Origin: Bacteroidota bacterium
Lineage (GTDB): Bacteria > Bacteroidota > Bacteroidia > Flavobacteriales_D > Crocinitomicaceae
Reading direction: 5' to 3'
NCBI GenBank assembly: GCA_006226555.1
Contig: SBGS01000113.1
Coordinates: forward strand, 1-6,189
Length of the DNA stretch: 6,189 nucleotides
Shown: one piece after another, positions 1-6,189 of the stretch
Position numbering within the stretch: the stretch's first letter is position 1
Layout: the number at the start of each line of letters is the position of its first letter
Notes under the pieces: model-generated
What the model was told of the DNA's origin: nothing
The model's input: the letters and a program-made list of their open reading frames with translations, nothing else
Database searches by the model: none
Position numbers and translations under genes: made by a program

Positions 1-2159
1 ATTTCAACCTGATCACCGGCCTTTACGTTTGATCCTGTAACGTCAACCATTATCATATCCATACAGACATTACCTATCGTCGGACAAAACTTATCGTTTA
101 TATAAACTCCGCCATTTCCGTTGCCCAGCATGCGTCTGAAGCCATCAGCATATCCGACAGGTATAACGGCGATCATTCCATCATTTTCCATTACACCTTT
201 CTGACTGTAGCCAACAGTTTCGCCCTTTTTCAAATGCCTTATCTGCGAGACGGTCGAATACCACTTTAGTGAAGGCTGCAGTAAGGATTTCATTTTCGGA
301 TCATTCGTGATTCCATACATCGCAATTCCAATTCTCACCATATCCATATGGTATTCCGGGAAGTTTATTATCCCTTCTGAATTGAGAATGTGTTTATCAA
401 ACTGATACGGTATAGCCTGTTCCAGCAATGAGCACAAGTGATTAAATCGATCTACTTGGATATTTGTATACGACGACTTAGGATCATCCGAAGCTGCAAG
501 GTGAGAGTATACACTTTGGACTTTAACTTCCGGTTGTGATTTAAGAATATCAATTAGGTTTCGAATATCTCCTTCTCTGAAACCTAATCGGTTCATTCCG
601 GTTTCAAGCTTGATATGGATCGGGTACGCGAACTTTTCCTTGTAGATTAACTCACGAATAAAGGTATCCAGCTGCTCGGTGCTATATATTGTAGGTTCCA
701 GCTCGTTTTCAATACAGTAACGCATACTTGCCGGGTCAGCGTTCATGACCATAATAGGAATACTTACGCCGGACGCCCTTAATTCTGCACCTTCGTCAGG
801 ATATGCCACGCCCAAGTAATTGATTCCGATTCGCTCGAGATAGGTTGCCAATCTCTCTCCTCCTGAACCGTAGGACTGGGCTTTAACCATTGCAAGAACC
901 TTAATATCTTTCGGCAACTCTGCCTTTAAAGCTTGAATGTTATCACGAATGGAGGTTAGATCAATTTCCACATACGTTTCATGTTTAAATTGTCTTAAGG
1001 TCGAAGAAACCTGCTCCATTTTAGAGTTTCGATCTCCTTTGATAAGAATGACACTGTTGGAGATTTCCAGTTCTAACAGGTCTGTCTCATCTCTGAAGTA
1101 GACATCGATCGGTTCAAATTCCTCAATAATATCACTCACCATTTTTCGATTGATGTCTGATGAGGTTCCAACATAAAGAATTCTCCTTTTATCGGCTGCG
1201 ATCAGCTTTTGGTATTGCAGGGAAGCTTCCAGACCTTCCCGGTCCAGATTGTATGTGTCGTTAATGATCAATGTATTATGAACACCTTCGAACACTTCCA
1301 TTCGCATGGCGATCGGTCGAATTTCATGGATAGCCTTTTTTATCAGATCCATATCTACTCCGAGGTCCAGTGCACAGGCTATAGCGAGTGCGCAATTCTG
1401 CTGATATACCGGTGAAAGGTCGGTGTTTTCAAATACACTAGAGTACTGATCAGTTTTGATCTTCTTAAATGAATCAAGCGAAGGAATATCTATATGCTCA
1501 CTGACATAAACTGTTTTACAGTGTTTAAAAAGCATGAGTTTTTCGCTCAGATGTTCATCGCTATTTTTGAAGTTTCTGGCATGGGCGGAGCCGAATGAAG
1601 TAAATATTCCGATGTCCGGAAGTATCATTTTTTCCAGCTTTTCCATCTCACCCGGTTGTGAAATTCCGGCTTCAATGATCGCTACTTCTGTTTCGGGAGT
1701 TATCTCAAGAAGAGATATGGCGACACCCAACTGGGAATTATAACTCTTTGGACTTCGAATTACGTTGAATTTTTCCTGAAGGATCGATCCAAGTATCTCC
1801 TTTACAGTCGTTTTACCAGCAGAACCCGTTATTCCGATCACTGTACAAGCGTGTTTTGATCGATGATATTTCGCTAGATCCTGTAAGGCCTCAAGTGTAT
1901 TTTGAACAATAATGAAAATAGCCTGAGGCAAAGGAAGAGTCGGGGCTTTGTTTACGATAAATAGTCGAACCCCTTTTGCATATGCCTCTGGAATAAAATC
2001 ATGTCCATCCCTGAATTCGCCGGGAAAGGCAACGAATAGAGTTTGGGAACCCTCAATGATCTTTCTGGAATCATAAGCAATGGAATGGATTTTTCCGGAA
2101 ATGGAAATTTCCGAATCAAATAAAGTGGATAATTCCCTATATGAAAGGTCTAATTTCAC
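1..2159 (-). CDS. murF-alr: Bifunctional UDP-MurNAc-tripeptide:D-Ala-D-Ala ligase / alanine racemase (MurF-Alr fusion), 3' end cut by the window edge
   Basis: The frame is open for 719 codons from GTG (2157-2159) to the left edge. Residues 1-392 are a Mur ligase, the enzyme that adds D-Ala-D-Ala to the UDP-MurNAc peptide in the cytoplasm. Seen are the ATP loop GSAGKTT (112-118, Lys116), EAGISQPGEM (163-172) and NDTYN (300-304). Residues 393 onward are a fold-type III PLP alanine racemase. The PLP lysine is Lys426 in VKAQSYGSG; the second catalytic base is Tyr651 in GYSQKG; GYADG (Tyr670) and CMD (699-701) are also present. About 55-60 C-terminal residues should lie outside the window. This fusion is characteristic of Bacteroidota. 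The GTG start is chosen because it overlaps the tdk stop as GTGA and gives a normal MurF N-terminus. Oddities: the loop has Ala where many homologues have Asn or Ser, FTSFGSAH replaces the usual TNIG-type motif, and only 93 residues separate NDTYN from the racemase. Racemase activity is well supported; ligase activity is less certain. Confidence 0.95.
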   Translation of the reverse strand, partial: MKLDLSYRELSTLFDSEISISGKIHSIAYDSRKIIEGSQTLFVAFPGEFRDGHDFIPEAYAKGVRLFIVNKAPTLPLPQAIFIIVQNTLEALQDLAKYHRSKHACTVIGITGSAGKTTVKEILGSILQEKFNVIRSPKSYNSQLGVAISLLEITPETEVAIIEAGISQPGEMEKLEKMILPDIGIFTSFGSAHARNFKNSDEHLSEKLMLFKHCKTVYVSEHIDIPSLDSFKKIKTDQYSSVFENTDLSPVYQQNCALAIACALDLGVDMDLIKKAIHEIRPIAMRMEVFEGVHNTLIINDTYNLDREGLEASLQYQKLIAADKRRILYVGTSSDINRKMVSDIIEEFEPIDVYFRDETDLLELEISNSVILIKGDRNSKMEQVSSTLRQFKHETYVEIDLTSIRDNIQALKAELPKDIKVLAMVKAQSYGSGGERLATYLERIGINYLGVAYPDEGAELRASGVSIPIMVMNADPASMRYCIENELEPTIYSTEQLDTFIRELIYKEKFAYPIHIKLETGMNRLGFREGDIRNLIDILKSQPEVKVQSVYSHLAASDDPKSSYTNIQVDRFNHLCSLLEQAIPYQFDKHILNSEGIINFPEYHMDMVRIGIAMYGITNDPKMKSLLQPSLKWYSTVSQIRHLKKGETVGYSQKGVMENDGMIAVIPVGYADGFRRMLGNGNGGVYINDKFCPTIGNVCMDMIMVDVTGSNVKAGDQVE

Positions 2160-2734
2160 TGATTTATAGCTGTTGTATAACAGTGACGACACAAAGGACG
2201 ATACTCTTGGTCAGCTCCAACTAAAACTTGACCTTCTTCTTTGTTCAAACGATGCGAAAACTGGGCAAGATTGCCACATGAAACGCAAATTGCATGCACT
2301 TTAGTAACATATTCCGCAATACACAACAATTCGGGCATCGGACCAAAGGGAACACCCCTGAAATCCATATCAAGTCCGGCGATGATCACCCTAACACCTT
2401 TACTCGCTAATTTATTAACAACCTCAGTTAGCTTTGAATCAAAGAACTGAGCTTCATCAATGGCCACTACACGTTCATTTGTCCATTTCTTCAGTATATC
2501 CTCAGCATTTTCTACTGTAGTAGCATCAAATGACCTTCCCTGATGACTAACGACATTCTTTTTATGGTAGCGATTATCTACTAGAGGCTTTACTAAAAGC
2601 AAACTTTGATTCGCAAATTCTACCCGCTTTAATCTTCTGATCAACTCTTCTGTTTTACCTGAGAACATAGAACCACAAATGACTTCTATCCATCCATAAT
2701 TCCTATTCTCAACGGGTAAATGTTCTAAAAACAT
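2156..2734 (-). CDS. tdk: Thymidine kinase, type II (TK1-like)
   Basis: This 192-residue cytoplasmic enzyme phosphorylates thymidine (and deoxyuridine) with ATP, feeding salvage into dTMP. The length is normal for bacterial type II kinases. In order are the Walker A loop GSMFSGKT (21-28), the DEAQFF motif with the catalytic base Glu94 (93-98), GLDMDFRG (120-127), a structural zinc site of Cys150, Cys153, Cys182 and Cys185, and the substrate-binding lasso containing Tyr178. The ATG start at 2732-2734 gives the N-terminus MFLEH that is common in Bacteroidota homologues. No Shine-Dalgarno sequence is visible upstream, which is usual in this phylum. Its TGA stop shares four bases with the GTG start of murF-alr, so the two are almost certainly co-transcribed and probably translationally coupled. 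It is divergent from the gene at 2912. No key residue is missing. Confidence 0.97.
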   Translation of the reverse strand: MFLEHLPVENRNYGWIEVICGSMFSGKTEELIRRLKRVEFANQSLLLVKPLVDNRYHKKNVVSHQGRSFDATTVENAEDILKKWTNERVVAIDEAQFFDSKLTEVVNKLASKGVRVIIAGLDMDFRGVPFGPMPELLCIAEYVTKVHAICVSCGNLAQFSHRLNKEEGQVLVGADQEYRPLCRHCYTTAINQ

Positions 2735-2791
2735 GCTATCAGATTTACGTTATCAACAAGGTCCCGAAGAGAACTGCTGATCCGGGAAATG

Positions 2792-2809
2792 GAACATTAT
2801 ACATTGTTC
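2792..2809. promoter_or_regulatory. Imperfect dyad GAACA-N8-TGTTC, possible operator
   Basis: The 18 bases GAACATTATACATTGTTC have perfectly paired 5-base arms, plus two further matched pairs (2798/2803 and 2800/2801) inside the spacer. The dyad covers the minus-strand TATAAT and the plus-strand ATTG, so a dimeric repressor bound here could affect both directions. No regulator gene is in the window and the site matches no operator I can name with confidence for Bacteroidota. Confidence 0.25.
2796..2801 (-). promoter_or_regulatory. Possible -10 element (TATAAT) for tdk-murF-alr
   Basis: Read on the minus strand, this is TATAAT within GTATAATG, about 60 bases upstream of the tdk start codon. 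No good -35 or Bacteroidota -33 box lies at the right distance, and the primary sigma factor of this phylum does not normally use TATAAT. The position in the divergent gap and inside the dyad is the only other support. Confidence 0.2.
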
Positions 2810-2831
2810 GGTACCTTTGGTAGTAAATTTG
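2803..2831 (+). promoter_or_regulatory. Candidate Bacteroidota-type promoter for the 2912 gene
   Basis: TAAATTTG at 2824-2831 matches the Bacteroidota -7 consensus TAnnTTTG at every fixed base. ATTG at 2803-2806 matches three of four bases of the -33 TTTG box, but the 17-base spacing is shorter than the usual 19-21. Transcription would start near 2838, leaving a leader of about 74 bases before the ATG at 2912. The match is short and the region is AT-rich, so it could be chance. Confidence 0.35.
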
Positions 2832-2911
2832 CCAAAAAAACTTTAGAGGGGCATGACCGGAGTGGGTAAATTCGGTTATTTGTTGAAAAAAATGATTTAA
2901 AAAGAAACAGG

Positions 2912-3676
2912 ATGGAAGGTATTTCAGTTGATCTCAAGAGAATAAATGAACTGATCAAAAAACTCGAAAATGGTGAATTAGAACTTGAAGAGCTAATGGA
3001 TCTAACAGATGCGGCTCGTTCAATCTATGAGAAAAGTCTGCTGATTAAATACAAAGCGTTTGAAAAAAGAAGCACCAACACAACAAGTGATCAAGTGGTG
3101 GTAACGGAAGAGTCTTCATTTTCTGCTGAGCCAAGTGAAGAGCCAAGAAAAGATGATGAAGAGGAAGAAATTGATCTTTCAACGGAACAAGCGTTTGATT
3201 TTGGAATGTTTGAACCGACGGAGTCAGAAGATGACTTAGCATTTGAAATAACTGAAGATGAACCTGTCTCTGAAGCCGAAGAAAATGAACCTGAGTTCGA
3301 AGAGCATCTTTCCGTAACCGAAAAGGAAGAAGAGCACAATGGTATTCCTGCGAAGGAGGTCACTGTAACGCATACAAAAACTACATTCTACGATCAGCTT
3401 AAACGATCAGATGACTCACTGGCGGCTCGTATAGCCGGAGGTAAAATTGAAACGCTTATCGGAGCATTTGGTTTAAATCAGCGTCTACAGTTTATTAATG
3501 AATTGTTCGATGGTTCAAGTGAAACCTTCTCTGATGCCATTAAGAAACTAGATTCTCAGTCAGACCTGGATCATGCGATGAATGAGATCAATCACTACGC
3601 TCATCAGTTCGGCTGGGATCCCGAAGAAGAGACAGTACTCGAATTCATCGGATTTGTTAATCGCCGCTATGCATAA
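2912..3676 (+). CDS. Conserved Bacteroidota protein of unknown function: XseB-like helical N-terminus, acidic linker, conserved C-terminal domain
   Basis: This protein has 254 residues with no signal peptide or membrane segment, so it is probably cytoplasmic. Residues 8-52 look like two amphipathic helices around ENGELELEEL, a pattern resembling the exonuclease VII small subunit; this is only a resemblance. Residues 57-148 are a low-complexity, strongly acidic, Ser/Thr-rich linker likely to be disordered. Residues about 157-254 form a compact domain with LNQRLQFINELFDG (188-201) and a C-terminal FVNRRYA. I recall this C-terminal pattern from uncharacterised Flavobacteriales proteins, but no function is established. 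The ATG at 2912 is the first usable start; an ATG at 2892 is out of frame. The stop overlaps the start of the M28 peptidase gene by 8 bases, indicating co-transcription. Two antisense open frames inside the linker are by-products of its repetitive composition. Confidence 0.85.
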   Translation: MEGISVDLKRINELIKKLENGELELEELMDLTDAARSIYEKSLLIKYKAFEKRSTNTTSDQVVVTEESSFSAEPSEEPRKDDEEEEIDLSTEQAFDFGMFEPTESEDDLAFEITEDEPVSEAEENEPEFEEHLSVTEKEEEHNGIPAKEVTVTHTKTTFYDQLKRSDDSLAARIAGGKIETLIGAFGLNQRLQFINELFDGSSETFSDAIKKLDSQSDLDHAMNEINHYAHQFGWDPEEETVLEFIGFVNRRYA

Positions 3677-4928
3677 ATTTCTGTCTTTCATATTCCTTTT
3701 CACAATTGGATTTACCAATTATGCGCAATCCGATCAGGCAAAGATCAGAGTGCAGCAACTGTGTTCAGAGGATTTTCATGGAAGAGGATATGTGAATGGT
3801 GGAGACTCAATAGCCGCGTTCTACATTGCTTCTATTTTTGATTCAATTGGCGTGCAAAAAGTCGATGGAAGTTTTTTTCAGGAGTTTAATTTTCAGGTAA
3901 ACACTTTTCCGGGAGAAATGGCACTTCGTTGTGATCAAGCGGAGTTTACGCCCGGAGTAGATTTTATTGTTGACCCTGCATCCCCTTCATATTCCGGTTC
4001 ATATAAGCTGGTGCATCTTGAATTGGAAACTATTCTTGATCAGGATAAGTTAATTCGAATACTTCAGGAAAATAAAGCGAAAAGAAACATTGCTTATGTC
4101 GTAAGTATAAGTGGTCAAAGCAAGGATACTGTAGTAAAACTAAAAGAAACTGCGAATGAACTCACTGCTCTGGCCATGGTCTTTTTGGAGACGGACGATA
4201 AGTTCACTTGGTCGGTCGCAAGAGGTCAGAGAAAATATCCATTGGTGGAGATCAAACCTGAGCTCCTGACATGTGAACGAATTCAAGTGGACATTGATGC
4301 CAGAATGTTAGCAGCTCACAAAGCGAGAAATGTTATTGGTTTTATTCCCGGGGTAAGTCACAAGAAAAAAATTGTTTTCACAGCACACTATGATCATCTG
4401 GGGAGAATGGGTAAGAAAACCTATTTCCCGGGTGGAAATGATAATGCGAGTGGAACAGCCATGTTGATCACTATGGCCGAGCACTTTAAGATGCATAAGC
4501 CTAAATATGATGTTTATTTTATTGCATTTGCAGGTGAGGAAGCCGGGTTATTGGGTTCTGAATACTTCGTCCAAAATCCTTTGATCAAGTTGAAAAAGAT
4601 TGGGTTTTTGATCAATCTTGATATTATGGGAAGTGGTGAAGAAGGCGTTACGGTAGTGAATGCAACGGTTCATCCGGAGAAATTTGAACAGCTGAAAAAA
4701 GTGAATGAAACTGCAAACTACCTACCACAAATAAAAGAACGTGGTCCTGCAGCGAATTCAGATCATTATTGGTTTGCGGAGGCCGGCGTTCCTGCCATTT
4801 TTATATATACTATGGGGCCCAATAAGCATTATCATGACGTTTTTGACACCTATGAAGAGTTGAGCTTTGCGGCATATGACAATATTACAAAGCTGCTTAT
4901 TTCATATACTGAGAACCTGACCTTCTGA
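3669..4928 (+). CDS. Secreted M28-family zinc metallopeptidase (probable aminopeptidase)
   Basis: This 419-residue exported enzyme is predicted to hydrolyse peptides, typically N-terminal residues, with two zinc ions. The start at 3669 is preferred over an in-frame ATG at 3582. It yields a signal peptide (basic Lys3, hydrophobic 4-15, likely cleavage after Ala19 in NYAQ), whereas the longer version puts 29 residues encoded inside the upstream gene in front of it. Residues 27-75 match the N-terminal part of M28 proteins (GRGYVNGGDS), and 80-215 form an inserted or cap region. The catalytic domain spans about 216-419. By family alignment the zinc ligands are His240 (AHYDHLG), Asp258 (GGNDNASG, bridging), Glu291, Asp318 (NLDIM) and His389 (HYHDVFDT); Glu290 of GEEAGLLGS is the general base. 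All are present, so it should be active. Substrate specificity cannot be read from the sequence. It overlaps the 2912 gene by 8 bases (ATGCATAA). No sorting domain or lipobox is present, so periplasm or cell exterior are both possible. Confidence 0.92.
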   Translation: MHKFLSFIFLFTIGFTNYAQSDQAKIRVQQLCSEDFHGRGYVNGGDSIAAFYIASIFDSIGVQKVDGSFFQEFNFQVNTFPGEMALRCDQAEFTPGVDFIVDPASPSYSGSYKLVHLELETILDQDKLIRILQENKAKRNIAYVVSISGQSKDTVVKLKETANELTALAMVFLETDDKFTWSVARGQRKYPLVEIKPELLTCERIQVDIDARMLAAHKARNVIGFIPGVSHKKKIVFTAHYDHLGRMGKKTYFPGGNDNASGTAMLITMAEHFKMHKPKYDVYFIAFAGEEAGLLGSEYFVQNPLIKLKKIGFLINLDIMGSGEEGVTVVNATVHPEKFEQLKKVNETANYLPQIKERGPAANSDHYWFAEAGVPAIFIYTMGPNKHYHDVFDTYEELSFAAYDNITKLLISYTENLTF

Positions 4929-4936
4929 ATATTCAG

Positions 4937-4960
4937 CTAATTTTTATTTCCTTAAATTAG
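4937..4960 (+). repeat. Short inverted repeat CTAATTT-N10-AAATTAG in the gap after the peptidase gene
   Basis: Seven-base perfect arms (4937-4943 and 4954-4960) flank a 10-base loop in the 50-base gap between the peptidase stop and the next start. The arms have only one G-C pair and no T-run follows the second arm, so it is a poor intrinsic terminator. It may be a weak transcript end, a regulator site, or chance in AT-rich DNA. Confidence 0.25.
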
Positions 4961-4978
4961 GGTTGTAGTTAAATACTT

Positions 4979-6189
4979 ATGAGACAATTACTTTCATTTC
5001 TGATCATTGCATCGATAAGCAATGTGCTGTTTGCCCAACCCTATCAGGGCGAGTCTCAAGGGATTCAGATAGATATGACAAAAGGAGCCAATTGCGTTCC
5101 TCCCACTACTACAACCTATCTTGAGTTGAATAATGTTCGTGCGATGATCCATACGGCAGGTAACCTATGGCAAGTGCCGGGACAGAACCTAGCTCAGTAC
5201 GAAGTGCCAAAGAACTCAGGAATTATGGCCCTATTCACTTCAGCATTGTGGCTTGGAGGAACAGATGTTAACGGTCAGTTGAAATTGGCAGCTTTAAGGT
5301 ACAGGGATGGACAGGATTACTGGACAGGACCTTTAAGTAATGGAGCTGCTGAAACTACTTACGAGAACTGCTCCTACTATGATAAGCATTTCATCACGAT
5401 GAAAGAGCAGATCACAGAATTTGATTCATGGTATCAGGCTGGTGTGAATGACGCTTTGAATGGAACAAATACGCAATCAACTCTTTTCCCGAACTACGAA
5501 GTTCCGGATATCATTAAGGACTGGCCAGCTCATGGCGATGTTACTCAAGGACAAGATTATTACCTCGCTCCGTTTTTTGATCGCAATGATGATGGAAATT
5601 ATAATTGGGAGGATGGTGATTACCCATGGCACGATATCAATAAAACAAAGGATTGTGCTACTGATCGACGGGTGTCCTTGTATGGAGATATGAATTTTTG
5701 GTGGGTAATGAATGATAAGGGAAACATTCATACCGAAACGGGAGCAGATCCAATTGGGATGGAGATCCGTGCTCAGGCTTTTGCTTTTGCTTCAAATGAT
5801 GAAGTCAACAACATGACCTTTTACAATTATGAATTGATCAACCGGGGAACGCAAACATTATACGAAACATATTTCGGTTTTTTCACTGACGGTGCATTGG
5901 GTGATCCATTTGACGATTATGTTGGATGTGATGTGAATCGCGGACTTGGTTATTATTACAATGGGGATAATTTCGATGGAGATAATTTGGGATTCTTCGG
6001 ATATGGTGATGTTCCTCCAGCCGTTGGAGTTGATTTCTTTGAAGGACCATATCAGGACAATGACGGTATTGATAACGCCTTTGGAATTGGACCGGATGAA
6101 GCACTGAATGGTATTGGATATGGAGACGGGATCATCGACAATGAGCGTTTCGGAATGAGAAGGTTCCTTTATTATTCGAATAATAAAGG
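4979..6189 (+). CDS. Large secreted protein of the Bacteroidota type IX secretion-associated kind, N-terminal part (3' end cut by the window edge)
   Basis: An open frame of 403 codons plus two bases runs from ATG (4979-4981) to the right edge with no stop. Residues 1-19 are a signal peptide (Arg2, hydrophobic 4-19, likely cleavage at FA/QPYQG). The mature part is rich in Asp, Asn, Gly and aromatic residues. Recognisable blocks are LNNVRA (50-55), SALWLGGTDVNGQLKLAA (88-105), CSYYDKHF (131-138), a DxNxDG loop followed by GDYP (201-216), EIRAQAFAF (262-270), GYGDGIIDNERFGMRRF (380-396). I recognise this arrangement from long Bacteroidota proteins, often over 1000 residues, that commonly end in a type IX sorting domain; that end would be outside the window, so the export route is inferred. 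The DxNxDG loop and other Asp/Asn clusters suggest calcium binding. No catalytic motif is visible, and a surface or extracellular structural or adhesive role is only a guess. It starts 50 bases after the peptidase gene. Confidence 0.85.
   Translation, partial: MRQLLSFLIIASISNVLFAQPYQGESQGIQIDMTKGANCVPPTTTTYLELNNVRAMIHTAGNLWQVPGQNLAQYEVPKNSGIMALFTSALWLGGTDVNGQLKLAALRYRDGQDYWTGPLSNGAAETTYENCSYYDKHFITMKEQITEFDSWYQAGVNDALNGTNTQSTLFPNYEVPDIIKDWPAHGDVTQGQDYYLAPFFDRNDDGNYNWEDGDYPWHDINKTKDCATDRRVSLYGDMNFWWVMNDKGNIHTETGADPIGMEIRAQAFAFASNDEVNNMTFYNYELINRGTQTLYETYFGFFTDGALGDPFDDYVGCDVNRGLGYYYNGDNFDGDNLGFFGYGDVPPAVGVDFFEGPYQDNDGIDNAFGIGPDEALNGIGYGDGIIDNERFGMRRFLYYSNNK

Larger units (their letters stand above)
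2735..2911. promoter_or_regulatory. Divergent intergenic region between tdk and the 2912 gene
   Basis: These 177 bases separate two divergent start codons, so promoters for both directions should lie here. No convincing ORF or structured RNA was seen. The centre (about 2792-2831) carries the dyad and the candidate promoter boxes listed separately. A second, weaker plus-strand box, TAAATTCG (7 of 8 to TAnnTTTG), sits at 2867-2874. A-rich runs occupy 2834-2840 and 2885-2892. The 16 bases before the ATG at 2912 are purine-rich (AAAGAAACAGG) but do not form a classical ribosome binding site. Confidence 0.6.

Noticed and set aside
1209..1743. Two plus-strand open frames of 68-69 codons (1209-1415 and 1534-1743)
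   Set aside because: Both lie opposite the intact, motif-bearing MurF coding region and show no recognisable protein features.
2241..2450. Plus-strand open frame of 69 codons
   Set aside because: It is antisense to tdk, over the conserved DEAQFF to zinc-site region, and has no features of its own.
2735..2911. Riboswitch or small RNA in the divergent gap
   Set aside because: I could not draw a stable multi-helix fold or match a known riboswitch core; only the short dyad stands out.
3045..3363. Two overlapping minus-strand open frames inside the 2912 gene
   Set aside because: They mirror the low-complexity acidic linker; GAA/GAG/TCA-rich sequence produces Ser/Leu-rich antisense frames without stops.
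4308..4496. Minus-strand open frame of 62 codons
   Set aside because: It is antisense to the zinc-site core of the M28 peptidase and unlike any known protein.
4937..4960. Strong rho-independent terminator after the peptidase gene
   Set aside because: The inverted repeat is AT-rich, has a 10-base loop and no trailing T-run, so I list it only as a repeat.
5460..6104. Three short open frames (5460-5693 plus; 5477-5731 and 5883-6104 minus)
   Set aside because: All sit within the long continuous secreted-protein frame that begins at 4979 and reaches the right edge; they are out of frame or antisense.
1..6189. Mobile element, CRISPR array, toxin-antitoxin or defence cassette
   Set aside because: No transposase or integrase motifs, terminal repeats, spaced direct repeats or small gene pairs of that kind were found; the genes are housekeeping or secreted chromosomal types.

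Overview
The window reads as ordinary, densely packed chromosomal DNA from a member of the Bacteroidota, most likely a Flavobacteriales-type lineage. Four things point there: a fused MurF-alanine racemase gene, a flavobacterial-style type II thymidine kinase, secreted proteins of the kind exported by the type IX secretion system, and genes without clear Shine-Dalgarno sites. One exact match to the Bacteroidota -7 promoter box (TAnnTTTG) lies between the two divergent gene blocks. No mobile element, CRISPR array, tRNA, rRNA or defence system was seen, and I did not find a convincing new multi-gene system.

Left block, minus strand (1-2734): tdk (thymidine kinase) is followed, with a 4-base GTGA overlap, by a long murF-alr fusion gene that runs off the left edge. 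Together they give a two-gene transcript joining dTMP salvage with D-alanine supply for peptidoglycan. The fusion opens with GTG and is intact over 719 codons. Its racemase half keeps the key residues. Its MurF half is short in the C-terminal domain and has unusual residues in several signature motifs.

Centre (2735-2911): a 177-base divergent intergenic region. It holds an imperfect GAACA-N8-TGTTC dyad, a minus-strand TATAAT and a plus-strand TAAATTTG box.

Right block, plus strand (2912-6189): first comes a 254-residue cytoplasmic protein of unknown function, with an XseB-like helical N-terminus, an acidic linker and a conserved C-terminal domain. It overlaps by 8 bases a secreted M28-family zinc metallopeptidase of 419 residues. 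After a 50-base gap begins a large secreted protein, of which the first 403 residues are present; it resembles the N-termini of long Bacteroidota proteins that usually end in a type IX sorting domain. The two genes that lack a stop inside the window (murF-alr and the last one) were read by direct translation to the window edges.
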